A stretch of DNA of 64,000 nucleotides from Acidimicrobiia bacterium (GCA_026002935.1 BPGH01000001.1:979965-1043964), one strand, 5' to 3'. Counted from the stretch's first letter, positions 1 to 7,321 are shown. Translations and numbers: made by a program. The notes: generated by a model not told the origin, from the sequence alone.

Positions 1-1
1 G

Positions 2-226
2 CAATGGGCCGTCGAGGACCTGTCGGCGCAGGTCGAACACGGGACCGCGGTGTGCACCTACCGCTGGGCCGAGCAGGTGCGCGTCGGCACGACCGCGCTC
101 CACCTGTCGGGCTGGGCCACCGACGTGCTCGTCGGCGACGGCCGCTCGTGGCGGCACCGGTCGCGCCACGTCTCGGCGGCGGCCGAAGACCCACCGCCCG
201 CGCCGCGCCCGGGATCGTGCGGGTGA
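2..226 (+). CDS. SnoaL/NTF2-like protein, C-terminal part (cut by window start)
   Basis: The frame is open from base 2 to a TGA at 224-226, giving 74 residues of a protein whose start lies before the window. The visible part has the alternating strand pattern of the nuclear-transport-factor-2/DUF4440 fold, with segments reading TYRWAEQVRVG, LSGWATDVLVG and WRHRSRHVS, typical of the last strands of these small cone-shaped proteins. The fold covers enzymes and ligand binders alike, so no function is assigned. It is followed by a methyltransferase whose GTG start overlaps this stop codon as GTGA, so the two are probably co-transcribed. Confidence 0.6.
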   Translation, partial: QWAVEDLSAQVEHGTAVCTYRWAEQVRVGTTALHLSGWATDVLVGDGRSWRHRSRHVSAAAEDPPPAPRPGSCG

Positions 227-742
227 CGCCGATCGCGGGCCGGCACGCCTGGGTCGTCGACCGGCTGCGTCTCGACCGGCCCCGAGCGCGTGCTCGAGGT
301 CGGGTGCGGGCGAGGGGTGGCCGCAGGTCTCGTCGCCGACCGCCTGTTCGCCGGCCATCTCGTCGCGTGTGACCGTTCGCCGAGGATGATCGCCGCCGCG
401 CGGAACCGCAACCGCCACCACGTCGAGGCGGGTCGCGTCGAGTTCCTCGCCGTGGCGATCGCCGACCTGCCGGAGGTCGGACCCTTCGACGTGGCGTTCG
501 GTGTCGACGTGAACGTGTTCGGCGGTGAGTGCCGCGCGGAGCTCGCGCGGTTGCGCACGCTCCTCGCGCCGGCCGGGGTCCTCGATCTCGTCCACCGGCC
601 CCCGGTCGGCGCCAAGGTCGAACGGTTCGCGGCGAACCTCCACGCGGCGCTCCCGCGCGGCGGCTTCGTCGTCGACGACACGACGATCGAGACGGTCGAC
701 GGTGCGCGGTGCCTCGCGATCCGTGCGCACCGGGCCCGCTGA
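223..742 (+). CDS. class I SAM-dependent methyltransferase (one frameshift near 277)
   Basis: The protein would transfer a methyl group from S-adenosylmethionine; the acceptor is unknown. It starts at GTG 223 (GTG 217 is an alternative) in one frame, reading ITPIAG-like then HAWVVDRLRLD, and continues in the next frame from about 278 with GPERVLEVGCGRG, the glycine-rich SAM motif I. Removing one C at 276-277 restores a single frame. Downstream are the acidic end of strand 2 (LVACDRSPRM), motif II-like VGPFDVAFGVDV and a post-motif LLAPAGVLDLV. Total length about 173 residues, short for the family but complete in its core. The break looks like a single-base insertion since both sides keep conserved sequence. 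Confidence 0.65.
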
Positions 743-792
743 CTGCGCCCGGGCACTGACCGCGCGGCAGGTGGTGCACCCGTCCGCGGCGC

Positions 793-798
793 TACCGT
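793..798 (+). promoter_or_regulatory. -10 box of a leaderless promoter (TACCGT)
   Basis: TACCGT lies 8 bases before the GTG at 807 and no Shine-Dalgarno sequence is present. The same TANNNT-to-start spacing recurs at several other genes in the window, which supports a leaderless start here. Confidence 0.45.
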
Positions 799-806
799 GG
801 GCGGCG

Positions 807-1208
807 GTGTCGGTCCGTCCCGCCCGCTGGGCCTGCGTGCTCCTCGTCGGCGTCGCGGCGTGCGTGCTCGTCCTGGTGCACGGGCTCGGCGGGTTCGCCT
901 GCGACGGTCACCCGTCGGGGCGCGTTGGGCCCGTGGCCGCGGGTGCGCCCCACGACCACGGCGAGGCGCCGGATCCCGCCGACCACGCCCCGTGTCCCGG
1001 TTGCGTCACGGGGCACGTGATGGCGGCCTGCCTCGCGGTCGTCGGCGTGCTCGGGGGTGTCCGGCACCTCCGGCGCCGCGTCGCCCACGCGATCGCGGCG
1101 GTACGGGGGCCCGTTGCGCCGGACCCCGGGCGCGTGCTCGCACGGCTCGCAGCCCTCGCGCGCGCGCCGGACCCACCGTGGCTCGGCCTGTCGGTCATCC
1201 GCTGCTGA
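807..1208 (+). CDS. DUF6153-like membrane protein
   Basis: A 133-residue protein with an N-terminal hydrophobic helix (about residues 6-30), a His/Cys-containing loop (GAPHDHGEAP, HAPCPGCVTGH), a second hydrophobic helix (about 72-88) and a C-terminal tail ending WLGLSVIRC. This arrangement and the LSV-type ending match my recollection of the actinobacterial DUF6153 family, which often sits beside copper-related genes; here a cupredoxin lipoprotein follows. The role is unknown; metal handling is a guess from the His/Cys loop and the neighbour. The start is placed at GTG 807 because it follows a TACCGT box and precedes the signal-like helix directly. Confidence 0.6.
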   Translation: MSVRPARWACVLLVGVAACVLVLVHGLGGFACDGHPSGRVGPVAAGAPHDHGEAPDPADHAPCPGCVTGHVMAACLAVVGVLGGVRHLRRRVAHAIAAVRGPVAPDPGRVLARLAALARAPDPPWLGLSVIRC

Positions 1209-1286
1209 GAGCGCCTTTCCCCGGTACGCGGGCGCGTCGCGACGCGACGCGCCCCGCCACTTCTCCCGGTCGAAAGGAGCGCTCGC

Positions 1287-1751
1287 GTGCGCCGGTCACG
1301 TTTCGTCCCCTCAGCCCCAACTCTCTTCTGCGCCCTCGTGCTCGGTCTCGCGCTCACCGCCTGCGGCGGTGACGACGACACGACCCCCCGGCACCCGATG
1401 GGGCCGATGTCGGGTGATCACATGGATGGCGCCCCGCGAGGCGACCACCACCGTTCGACGCCGGTCGCCGAGGGCGCGCGCCGCATCGAGGTCCGCGCGA
1501 CCTCGTTCTCGTTCGATCCCGACCTCATCCGCGTCGCCGCCGGCGAGGACGTCGCGATCGTCCTGCGATCGGACGACGTGCTGCACGACTTCACCGTCGC
1601 CGGGCTCGACGTGCACGTCGCCGCCGGGCGAGGTGAGGTCGCCGAAGGCGGGCTACGGGCCGACGAGCCCGGGGAGTACGTCTTCTATTGCTCGGTTCCG
1701 GGCCACCGCGCCGCCGGGATGGAGGGGAGGTTGGTCGTCGGCGCGCCCTGA
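1287..1751 (+). CDS. cupredoxin-domain lipoprotein
   Basis: A 154-residue exported protein. The N-terminus is a lipoprotein signal (hydrophobic stretch then LALTAC, lipidated Cys26). A His/Met-rich linker (about 35-56, with HPMGPM, GDHMDG and GDHH) follows, then a cupredoxin beta-barrel (about 65-154). The type 1 copper ligands are in place: His100 (LHDF), Cys135 (FYCSVPGH), His140 and Met145. It most likely binds copper on the outer face of the membrane and moves electrons or buffers copper; the His/Met linker suggests extra metal binding. The GTG start has AAAGGAG about 8 bases upstream. The DUF6153-like gene lies just before it. Confidence 0.8.
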   Translation: MRRSRFVPSAPTLFCALVLGLALTACGGDDDTTPRHPMGPMSGDHMDGAPRGDHHRSTPVAEGARRIEVRATSFSFDPDLIRVAAGEDVAIVLRSDDVLHDFTVAGLDVHVAAGRGEVAEGGLRADEPGEYVFYCSVPGHRAAGMEGRLVVGAP

Positions 1752-1899
1752 GACGGCACCGCCGGTGGTGTCCGACGGCGACCGAGCTCCTGCACACGTG
1801 TCGTACGCGAGCCGGTCGGGACCGGAGGGGTGCCGTGCCGGCCGCGCCGCCGCGGGCCGGCGACGCGGTGTGCCGCCGGTGGCTGCGAGCACGCGTGCG

Positions 1900-1920
1900 C
1901 GCCCGATCCCGGATCGGGCG
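1900..1920. terminator. hairpin between convergent genes
   Basis: Perfect inverted repeat CGCCCGATCC / GGATCGGGCG with one base between the arms; a 7-bp stem with a 7-base loop is sterically reasonable. It lies between the cupredoxin gene and the convergent HD/molybdopterin remnant, so it may end transcription from either side. There is no T-run, as is common in very GC-rich actinobacteria. Confidence 0.45.
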
Positions 1921-1938
1921 TTCGCGTCTGCGCGTTCA

Positions 1939-2430
1939 TCAGCGGTCCTTCTCGTGCGCCGCTTCGGAATGGAGCGCGATGGCCGCGTACTTGTAGGACG
2001 GTTGACGTGAATGCGGGTCGAAGCCCGGGAAGGTCAGGCGGTTCGTGTGGGCGTGGTGCATCGGAACGAAGACCTGGCCGGGTGCGACGCTGTTGGTCAG
2101 CATCGCCCGGGCTCGCATCGAGCCGCGCGCCGAGACGACCCGCACCCACGCGTTCGGCGCGATTCCCGACGCGCCCGCGCGCAGGCCGACGTCGTCGCCG
2201 GCCCCGTAGCGGCGGGCCTCCTCGACCGCGAACCCGGTGCAGCCGAGGTGGCGGAGCAGGGCCCCGATCACGGCGTCGGCGACGAGTCGATCGTCCCCGG
2301 TACGGGCGGCGAGCGCGCCGGCGAGCACCGCCGTGCGCACCGTCGTCTCGTGCGCGAACCCGTCGGCGGCGTCGCACCCGAGCGACAGCGCGCCGAGCAC
2401 CTCCACGAGGCGCGCCGGTCCGTCGTCCAC
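1939..2430 (-). pseudogene. chimeric remnant: HD-type regulator N-terminus joined to nitrate-reductase-like C-terminus
   Basis: The 163-residue frame (GTG start) has two unrelated halves. Residues 1 to about 84 resemble the HD-domain part of HD/LuxR-type proteins (VEVLGALSLGCD, LLRHLGCTGFAVEEARRYG). Residues about 88-163 match the C-terminal molybdopterin-dinucleotide-binding domain of assimilatory nitrate reductase-like enzymes (WVRVVSARGSMRAR, PGQVFVPMHHAHTNRLTF, DPHSRQPSYK). Neither half has the rest of its parent protein, so I read it as the scar of a deletion that joined two genes in frame at about 2163-2181. It cannot be an active nitrate reductase: the iron-sulfur and catalytic domains are missing. 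A misassembly join is the alternative. Confidence 0.55.
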
Positions 2431-2468
2431 CGGTTGAGTCTCGCACCGGCCCGGTCCGGCACGTGGGG

Positions 2469-2924
2469 TCAGGGCCGGAAGAGCTCGATCAGCGCCGCGG
2501 TGTCGAGGTAGGGCCGGTAGCGCACCGCGAGGCCGTCGCGCACGACCCAGTGGTGCAGCTCGTCGATCGCGGCCCGCCGCCCCTTCGACCGGTGGGTGGC
2601 CTCGAGGTGGATCTCGGCCACGACGGCGTCACCGCCGGCGAACAGGCGTCCGACGTCGAAGACGTGGAACTCGAGCTGCGCGACGCCGCCGAAGTACCGC
2701 TCGACGGCTCCGTGGCCGGTGCCGTGGTGCAGCATCGGGACCCGCTCGGCGCCGGGCGCCGAGACCTCGGCGCCCCAGTCGATCTGCGGGTGGAGGAGGG
2801 AGAACAGGCCGGCCATGTCGCCCCGGCCGAACGCGCCGTAGACGGCGGCGACGACCTGTTCGGGGAGAGCGGGTGCTCCGGTAGCGGGTGCGGGTGCGGG
2901 TGCGGGTGCGGTTCGCTCGTCCAT
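2469..2924 (-). CDS. SnoaL-like nuclear-transport-factor-2 family protein
   Basis: A 151-residue protein. After an Ala/Pro-rich lead (residues about 5-16, encoded by four GCGGGT hexamers in the DNA), the sequence follows the SnoaL pattern: helical EQVVAAVYGAFGRGDMAGLFSLLHPQIDWG, then strands with FHVFDVGRLFAGGDAVVAEIHLEAT and a terminal DELHHWVVRDGLAVRYRPYLDTAALIELF-like end, typical of ketosteroid-isomerase-related proteins. The ATG at 2924 (MDERTAP) is preferred over the longer frame because upstream codons are low-complexity and lie in repeat DNA. Substrate is unknown. Confidence 0.75.
   Translation of the reverse strand: MDERTAPAPAPAPATGAPALPEQVVAAVYGAFGRGDMAGLFSLLHPQIDWGAEVSAPGAERVPMLHHGTGHGAVERYFGGVAQLEFHVFDVGRLFAGGDAVVAEIHLEATHRSKGRRAAIDELHHWVVRDGLAVRYRPYLDTAALIELFRP
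2884..2907 (+). repeat. GCGGGT hexanucleotide repeat, four units
   Basis: Four exact GCGGGT units within the 5' end of the leftward SnoaL-like gene, coding for an Ala-Pro repeat. Such a tract can change length by slippage in steps of two residues without breaking the frame. Confidence 0.7.
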
Positions 2925-2967
2925 GCCGGGGATGCTGACCGTGCCCGCCGCGGAACGCATCGGGAGG

Positions 2968-3061
2968 ATTGCCGATCCGCGCGAGCGCAGCGGGCCGTCC
3001 GGTGAGGCTGTAGCCGACCGCACGCTGAATTGCCGATCCGCGCGGGCGGAGCGGGCCGGCC
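2968..3061. repeat. two imperfect direct repeats of about 33 bp, 61 bp apart
   Basis: ATTGCCGATCCGCGCG followed by a G/C-rich AGCGGGCC-containing tail occurs at 2968 and again at 3029, in the intergenic stretch upstream of the leftward SnoaL-like gene and of the rightward reductase. The copies differ at only a few positions. They could be regulator sites or a dispersed intergenic repeat. Confidence 0.5.
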
Positions 3062-3182
3062 GCGCCGCCGGCGTGCGGCGCCGGGCCGGGGCGCTAGCGT
3101 GACCGGCCCGCCGGGGCCGGGGCCAGGCGGCCGCGGATCACCGGTGCGACCGGTGTTCGGGATGCGAGGACGGGAGGACGGG

Positions 3183-3641
3183 ATGCCGTCGGTGTTCGAC
3201 GCCGAGTACGAACCGAGCCCCTGGGAGCCGATCGCGCGCGAGGTCGAGCGCTACGAGCGCACCGACGGCGCCGAGCCGAGCGAGCTCGTCGGCGACCGCT
3301 GGATCGTGCTGTGGACGGTCGGGGCGAGGTCGGGGAAGGTCCGCAAGACCCCGCTCGTGCGCGTCGCCGACGGTGAGGGGCGCTACGCGGTGATCGGGTC
3401 GATGGGCGGTGCGCCCACGCACCCGCAGTGGGTCCACAACCTGCGCGCGAACCCGGTCGCGCGGGTCCACGACGGTTCGTCGCTCGTCGAGTGCAGCGTC
3501 CGCGAGGTCGACGGCGACGAGAAGGCGGCGTGGTGGGCGCGTGCGACCGCGGTCTGGCCCGACTACGACACCTACCAGGCCGCGACCGACCGTGTGATCC
3601 CGGTGTTCGTGCTCGAGCCGGTCGCCACGGTCAGGTCGTAG
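3183..3641 (+). CDS. deazaflavin (F420)-dependent nitroreductase-like protein, Ddn family
   Basis: A 152-residue single-domain split-barrel protein. The core reads IVLWTVGARSGKVRKTPLVRV, then YAVIGSMGGAPTHPQWVHNLRANPVARVHDG and a VFVLEPVA end; the GARSGKxRKTPL and GGAPxxPxWxHNLxANPxA signatures are those of the F420H2-dependent quinone/nitroreductase family named after mycobacterial Ddn. Such enzymes reduce quinones or nitro groups with F420H2 and help against oxidative stress. The ATG at 3183 is chosen because GGGAGGAC lies directly upstream; a TAGCGT box near 3095 may be its -10. The 3' end overlaps the convergent ACT-GNAT gene by 70 bases. Confidence 0.85.
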   Translation: MPSVFDAEYEPSPWEPIAREVERYERTDGAEPSELVGDRWIVLWTVGARSGKVRKTPLVRVADGEGRYAVIGSMGGAPTHPQWVHNLRANPVARVHDGSSLVECSVREVDGDEKAAWWARATAVWPDYDTYQAATDRVIPVFVLEPVATVRS

Positions 3642-4735
3642 CGCAACACCCCGTCCGACCACGCCGGCGCGCCCGCGCCGGCCGACCGCATCATCCGGCA
3701 CATCGGGGTGTTGCCGGGGCCGGTGAGCACGTAGGCGCGGGCGGCGCCCGCCGCCGCGAGGCGCGTGCGGACCTCGGCGAGCAGCAGGGTCCCGATGCCG
3801 CGGTGCTGGTGCGCGTCCTCCACGAGGAACGCCATCTCGAACTCCCCGCAATCGTCGCGGCACGCGTGCGCGACGCCGACGAGCGTGCCGTCCGCGACCG
3901 CGGCGACCGCGACGTCGCCCGCACGGGGTTCGCACAGGCGGGCGAGGACCCGGTGCGAGTCCTTGGGCAGCGGGCCGAGGTAGCGGCGGCGGATGGTCTC
4001 CTCGCTGCAGCGGGCGTGGAGCCCCGCGAGCGCCGCGTGGTCGGCGGGGCCGAGCGTCCGCAGTTCGACGGTGCCGCCGCCGGCGAGCCGGGCGAGCACC
4101 CGGGCCGGTCGGCGTGCCACCGCGGTGCGCAGCGCCAGGAGCGCCTGGGCGCGCGCCGTCTCCGTGAACGTGAAGCGCGGCCCGCGCCGCACGAGCACGA
4201 GCACCTCGGGCGGGTCGCCGTCGGCCGGCAACGCGAGCCACCACGTCGGTCCGCCGCCGGAGGGCAGGCGCTTCACGGGTTGCTCCACCTGGGCCGGGCA
4301 GCGCGTCCGCCGCACGCGGGACACGACCTCGTGGGCGTCGGCCTGCTCGCCCGGGTCCGGCCGGTGCACCCATGCGAGCTCGGCGCCGACCAGCAGCCGG
4401 GCGACCTCGGCGAAGCCCTCGGCGTCGGTGTGGCCGCCGCCGACCAGGGACGCGACGAGGTGGAGCGAGGCGGTCACGCGGTCGCGCAGCTCGTGCGCGT
4501 CGACCCGGGCCAGCTCGACGACCCGCCCGCCCGACCGCGCGACCGCGGTCTCGACGGTGCGCGGCCCCGCGGCCCCGGCGAGGTCGACGACCATCTCGTC
4601 GACGCGTGCACCGGCCGCCCCGCTGTGCACCTCGAGGTCGACGATGTTCACGCCGACGGCCCCGAGCGCCGTCGCGATCCGGCCCAGCGCCCCGGGGGTG
4701 TCGTCGAGCTCGATCCTCAGCCGGTGCAGCCGCAC
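3572..4735 (-). CDS. ACT domain - GAF-like - GNAT acetyltransferase fusion
   Basis: A 387-residue protein with three parts. Residues 1 to about 75 are an ACT-type ligand-binding domain (LRIELDDTPGALGRIATALGAVGVNIVDLEV). Residues about 85-215 have a GAF-like mixed pattern. Residues about 225-380 are a GNAT domain with acetyl-CoA loop signature HQHRGIGTLLLAEVRTRL preceded by MAFLVEDA. It probably acetylates a small molecule or protein under control of an amino acid sensed by the ACT part; substrate unknown. The GTG at 4735 follows GGGGAGG; longer upstream frames are Arg/Asp low-complexity. The stop lies inside the 3' end of the convergent reductase gene. Confidence 0.75.
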   Translation of the reverse strand: MRLHRLRIELDDTPGALGRIATALGAVGVNIVDLEVHSGAAGARVDEMVVDLAGAAGPRTVETAVARSGGRVVELARVDAHELRDRVTASLHLVASLVGGGHTDAEGFAEVARLLVGAELAWVHRPDPGEQADAHEVVSRVRRTRCPAQVEQPVKRLPSGGGPTWWLALPADGDPPEVLVLVRRGPRFTFTETARAQALLALRTAVARRPARVLARLAGGGTVELRTLGPADHAALAGLHARCSEETIRRRYLGPLPKDSHRVLARLCEPRAGDVAVAAVADGTLVGVAHACRDDCGEFEMAFLVEDAHQHRGIGTLLLAEVRTRLAAAGAARAYVLTGPGNTPMCRMMRSAGAGAPAWSDGVLRYDLTVATGSSTNTGITRSVAAW

Positions 4736-4871
4736 GTGGCCTCCCCTGTCGTGTCCCCGTCGCCGATCATCATCGTCACCGTCTCGGTCGGGACCGTGAG
4801 CAGCACGCGAACGGCGTGTCACGGCCGCGCGACGTGATCGTGCGACCGGCCGGGCGGAGCGCCGCGGGGAT

Positions 4872-4895
4872 GCCGCCCCGCCGGGGCGGGGCGGC
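4872..4895 (-). terminator. GC-rich hairpin after the ArsR/SRPBCC operon
   Basis: GCCGCCCC (4872-4879) and GGGGCGGC (4888-4895) form an 8-bp stem with an 8-base loop, starting 10 bases past the stop of the leftward SRPBCC gene. Confidence 0.5.
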
Positions 4896-4904
4896 GGGAT
4901 GCGG

Positions 4905-5390
4905 TCAGAGCCGGCGGGCGAACTCGACGAGCTGGTCGGTCATCGCGCCCCAGCCTTCCTGGAAGCCCGCCTCCTCGTGGCGGTCCTTCAACGCCTTCGT
5001 CCCGTGCACGGCCACGGCGCGGTAGCGGGTGCCGGCGCCCGACGGCTCCATCGTGATGATGGCGCTGAACGGCAGGTCGCTCTCGACCGGCCGCCAACCG
5101 GGTCCGAGCGCGGCGGTCCACGCGAGGCGCCGGTGCTCGACGACCTCGAGGATGCAGCCCGCGCCCTGGTCCAGCTCCTCGCCCTCGGGCGAGCGCATCA
5201 CGACCCGGAAGATGCCGCCGGGCCGGAGGTCGATCTCGCACTCGGCCGTCTCGAACGGCTTCGGGGTGAACCACTGCTTCACGTGCTCGGGGGTGGTCCA
5301 CGCTGCCCACACGAGGTGCGGGGGGACGTCGATCTCCCGCTCGATCACGAGGTCGAGCGACGGGTCGAACGGGTGGTCGGTGGGGCTCAT
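4905..5390 (-). CDS. SRPBCC (AHSA1-type) domain protein
   Basis: A 161-residue START-like fold protein: LVIEREIDVPPHLVWAAWTTPEHVKQWFTPKP at the N-terminus, the central DLRPGGIFRVVMRSPEGEE strand pair and a C-terminal helix ending GWGAMTDQLVEFA. This AHSA1-like family binds hydrophobic ligands in a deep pocket and is typically encoded with an ArsR regulator, as here: the ATG start overlaps the regulator stop as ATGA, so translation is coupled. Ligand unknown. Expression is likely controlled by the palindrome at 5759-5784. Confidence 0.85.
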   Translation of the reverse strand: MSPTDHPFDPSLDLVIEREIDVPPHLVWAAWTTPEHVKQWFTPKPFETAECEIDLRPGGIFRVVMRSPEGEELDQGAGCILEVVEHRRLAWTAALGPGWRPVESDLPFSAIITMEPSGAGTRYRAVAVHGTKALKDRHEEAGFQEGWGAMTDQLVEFARRL

Positions 5391-5737
5391 CGGTCGGTCT
5401 CCTTCAGTGTGCGGACGTACGCGTCGAAGCGGTCGAGGCGGCGCTCCCACAGGTCGCGCTGGCGGGCCAGCCAGTCCTGCGCGGACGCCAGCGGTCGCGG
5501 GGTCAGCCGGTAGGTGCGTACCCGTCCCCGCTTCTCCGAGGTGACGAGGCCGGCGTGCTCCAGGACGTCGAGGTGCTGGAGGAAGGACGGCAGGGCCATC
5601 GGGAAGGGGCGCGCGAGCTCGGAGGTGGGTGCCGGCCCGATCCCCAACCGCTCGACGACCGCCCGGCGGGTGGGGTCGGCGAGGGCGTGGAAGAGCCGGT
5701 CGAGATCGGGGTCGGCGAGGGACGTGGACGTGGCCAC
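5387..5737 (-). CDS. ArsR-family winged-helix repressor
   Basis: A 116-residue regulator of the ArsR/SmtB type: DRLFHALADPTRRAVVERL opens the winged helix, SELARPFPMALPSFLQHLDVLEHAGLV is the recognition helix region and GRVRTYRLTPRPL the wing, ending in a helix rich in Arg/Leu (WLARQRDLWERRLDRFDAYV). It lacks the Cys clusters of metal-sensing ArsR members, as expected for the subgroup paired with SRPBCC proteins. The GTG at 5737 is selected because a near-ideal promoter ends 6 bases before it, implying leaderless translation; the longer frame would run through repeat DNA. It likely represses its own operon. Confidence 0.9.
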   Translation of the reverse strand: MATSTSLADPDLDRLFHALADPTRRAVVERLGIGPAPTSELARPFPMALPSFLQHLDVLEHAGLVTSEKRGRVRTYRLTPRPLASAQDWLARQRDLWERRLDRFDAYVRTLKETDR

Positions 5738-5743
5738 GGGCGA

Positions 5744-5772
5744 AGTATCCGTCAGGCCAACAGTTAGGTCAA
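5744..5772 (-). promoter_or_regulatory. leaderless promoter of the arsR operon (TTGACC-17-GATACT)
   Basis: On the minus strand TTGACC (5767-5772) is followed after exactly 17 bases by GATACT (5744-5749) and, 6 bases later, by the GTG start at 5737. This is a textbook housekeeping-sigma promoter whose transcript would begin at or next to the start codon. Confidence 0.75.
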
Positions 5773-5784
5773 TACCTAACTGTT
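5759..5784. promoter_or_regulatory. perfect palindromic operator of the ArsR regulator
   Basis: AACAGTTAGGT, four bases, ACCTAACTGTT: 11-bp arms with no mismatch. It covers the -35 box of the arsR promoter, so binding of the repressor would block RNA polymerase and give autoregulation of arsR and the SRPBCC gene. Confidence 0.75.
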
Positions 5785-5787
5785 TCT

Positions 5788-5904
5788 GGTGGTCACCCGT
5801 GGCGCGGCATGTCGCGTGCGGGGTGACCACCGGGGTCGGCCGGGAGTGCGGGGTGACCACCGGGGTCGGCTGGCGGTTGGGGGGTGACCACCGGGGTGAC
5901 AACC
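5788..5904. repeat. short tandem and inverted GGGTGACCACC repeats
   Basis: GGGTGACCACC occurs at 5821, 5851 and 5882, the first two inside identical 30-bp units (followed by GGGGTCGGC), with a degenerate fourth copy at about 5894. An inverted copy, GGTGGTCACCC, lies at 5788-5798 and could pair with the 5821 copy as an 11-bp stem. The tract fills most of the 302-base space between arsR and the next gene. A regulator array or replication slippage product are both possible. Confidence 0.6.
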
Positions 5905-6039
5905 GGGTCGGCCGGGGCGCGGGGGAGCGTCCGGCGGGAGGGCGGGGCCGGGCACACACGGGCGGAGAGGCGGCGGCCGCTACCGTCGGCGGCCCACGCC
6001 CCCGAACGGGGCGCAGCGGGCACGCAGGGAGGGAGGGCC

Positions 6040-7143
6040 ATGGCGGGCGACGCGACGGGCGCCGGGCGGCCGCAGCTCGGCGAGATCGGCTTCTACGTGC
6101 TGCCGGGCGCGCCGCGCACGCCCGCGGACCTGCTGGAGGAGGTGCCCGGGGGCGAGGCGCTCGGCCTCGGCAGCGTGTTCGTCTCCGAGCGGATGAACGT
6201 GAAGGAGGCCGCGACGCTGGCGGGCGCCGTCGCCGCCTCGTCCCGCACGCTCGGCATCGCGACCGCCGCCACGAACCACAACACGCGCCACCCGGCGATC
6301 ACCGCCGCGCACGCGGTGACGATGCACCGGCTCACCGGCGGGCGGTACACGCTCGGGCTCGGGCGGGGCGTGGAGATGCTGTTCGACGCGTTCGGGCTGC
6401 CGCGCGTCACGACCGCGCAGCTCGAGGACTTCGTCGGGCTGCTGCGCCGCCTGTTCCGCGGCGAGGTCGTCGTCGGCCACGACGGCCCGGCGGGCCGGTA
6501 CCCGGTGCTCGTGCTCGACCCGTCGTTCGACGAGGACATCCCGATCGGGTTCGTCGCCTTCGGTCCGAACTCGCTCGCGCTCGGCGGGCGCGTCATGGAC
6601 ATGGTCGTGCTGCACACGTTCTTCACCGACGAGACCACGCGCCGCTGCGTCGAGACGATCCGCACCGCGGCCGAACGGGCGGGCCGCGACCCGGCGTCGG
6701 TGCGGATCTGGTCGTGCTACGCGACCGTGCACGACGGGTTGCCCGAGGCGCTGCGCCTCAAGAAGACGGTCGGGCGGCTTGCCTCCTACCTGCAGGGCTA
6801 CGGCGACCTGCTCGTTCGCACCAACGGCTGGGACCCGGCGGTGCTGGAACGGTTCCGCGCCGACCCCGTCGTCGCGTCGTTCCCGGGTTCGATCGACGAC
6901 AAGGCCGACACCGCGACGCTCGAGCACGTCGCGACGCTCCTCCCCGACGAGTGGCTCGCACCGGCGGCGACCGGTTCACCGCAGCAGTGCGCGCGAGCCG
7001 TGCTCGCGCAGTTCGACCTGGGGGTCGACGGCGTGATCATGCACGGTGCGACACCCGCCGAGCTGGCGCCGGTCGTCGAGGCGTACCGGGCGATCCGTCC
7101 TGCCGGCCGTTTCGACCACCTCGACCCCAACCCCGGCCGCTGA
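6040..7143 (+). CDS. F420-dependent LLM-class oxidoreductase (TIGR03857-like)
   Basis: A 367-residue luciferase-like (alpha/beta barrel) oxidoreductase expected to use coenzyme F420. It opens LGEIGFYVLPGAPRTPADLLEE, continues with GLGSVFVSERMNVKEAA and the cofactor-region block IATAATNHNTRHPAITAAHAV ... RLTGGRYTLGLGRG, and closes with GVDGVIMHGATPAEL. These blocks match the actinobacterial subfamily TIGR03857 as I remember it. The substrate is not known. The ATG at 6040 has GGGAGGGAGGG upstream, and a TACCGT box near 5984 may be its promoter. Confidence 0.85.
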   Translation: MAGDATGAGRPQLGEIGFYVLPGAPRTPADLLEEVPGGEALGLGSVFVSERMNVKEAATLAGAVAASSRTLGIATAATNHNTRHPAITAAHAVTMHRLTGGRYTLGLGRGVEMLFDAFGLPRVTTAQLEDFVGLLRRLFRGEVVVGHDGPAGRYPVLVLDPSFDEDIPIGFVAFGPNSLALGGRVMDMVVLHTFFTDETTRRCVETIRTAAERAGRDPASVRIWSCYATVHDGLPEALRLKKTVGRLASYLQGYGDLLVRTNGWDPAVLERFRADPVVASFPGSIDDKADTATLEHVATLLPDEWLAPAATGSPQQCARAVLAQFDLGVDGVIMHGATPAELAPVVEAYRAIRPAGRFDHLDPNPGR

Positions 7144-7321
7144 CGCCCCTGCGCCGGGCGCTCGTCACCACGGGGAACCGTCGACGGGCCGCAGGAGCGG
7201 TGGTGCGCCGGGGTCGCCGGTCGTCATGAGCACCTCGCATGCGATCTGCGCGGACAGGCGTGTCCCGCGGCCGGCGCGCGATGCTCGGCACCGCAGCGCA
7301 ACCGATCCGCAGGAGTGGCCG

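Noticed and set aside
1939..2430. A functional assimilatory nitrate reductase gene
   Set aside because: Only the C-terminal dinucleotide-binding domain is present; the iron-sulfur and active-site domains are absent.
5788..5904. The GGGTGACCACC repeats as a small CRISPR array
   Set aside because: The copies are tandem or nearly tandem with no unique spacers of constant length, and no cas genes are present.
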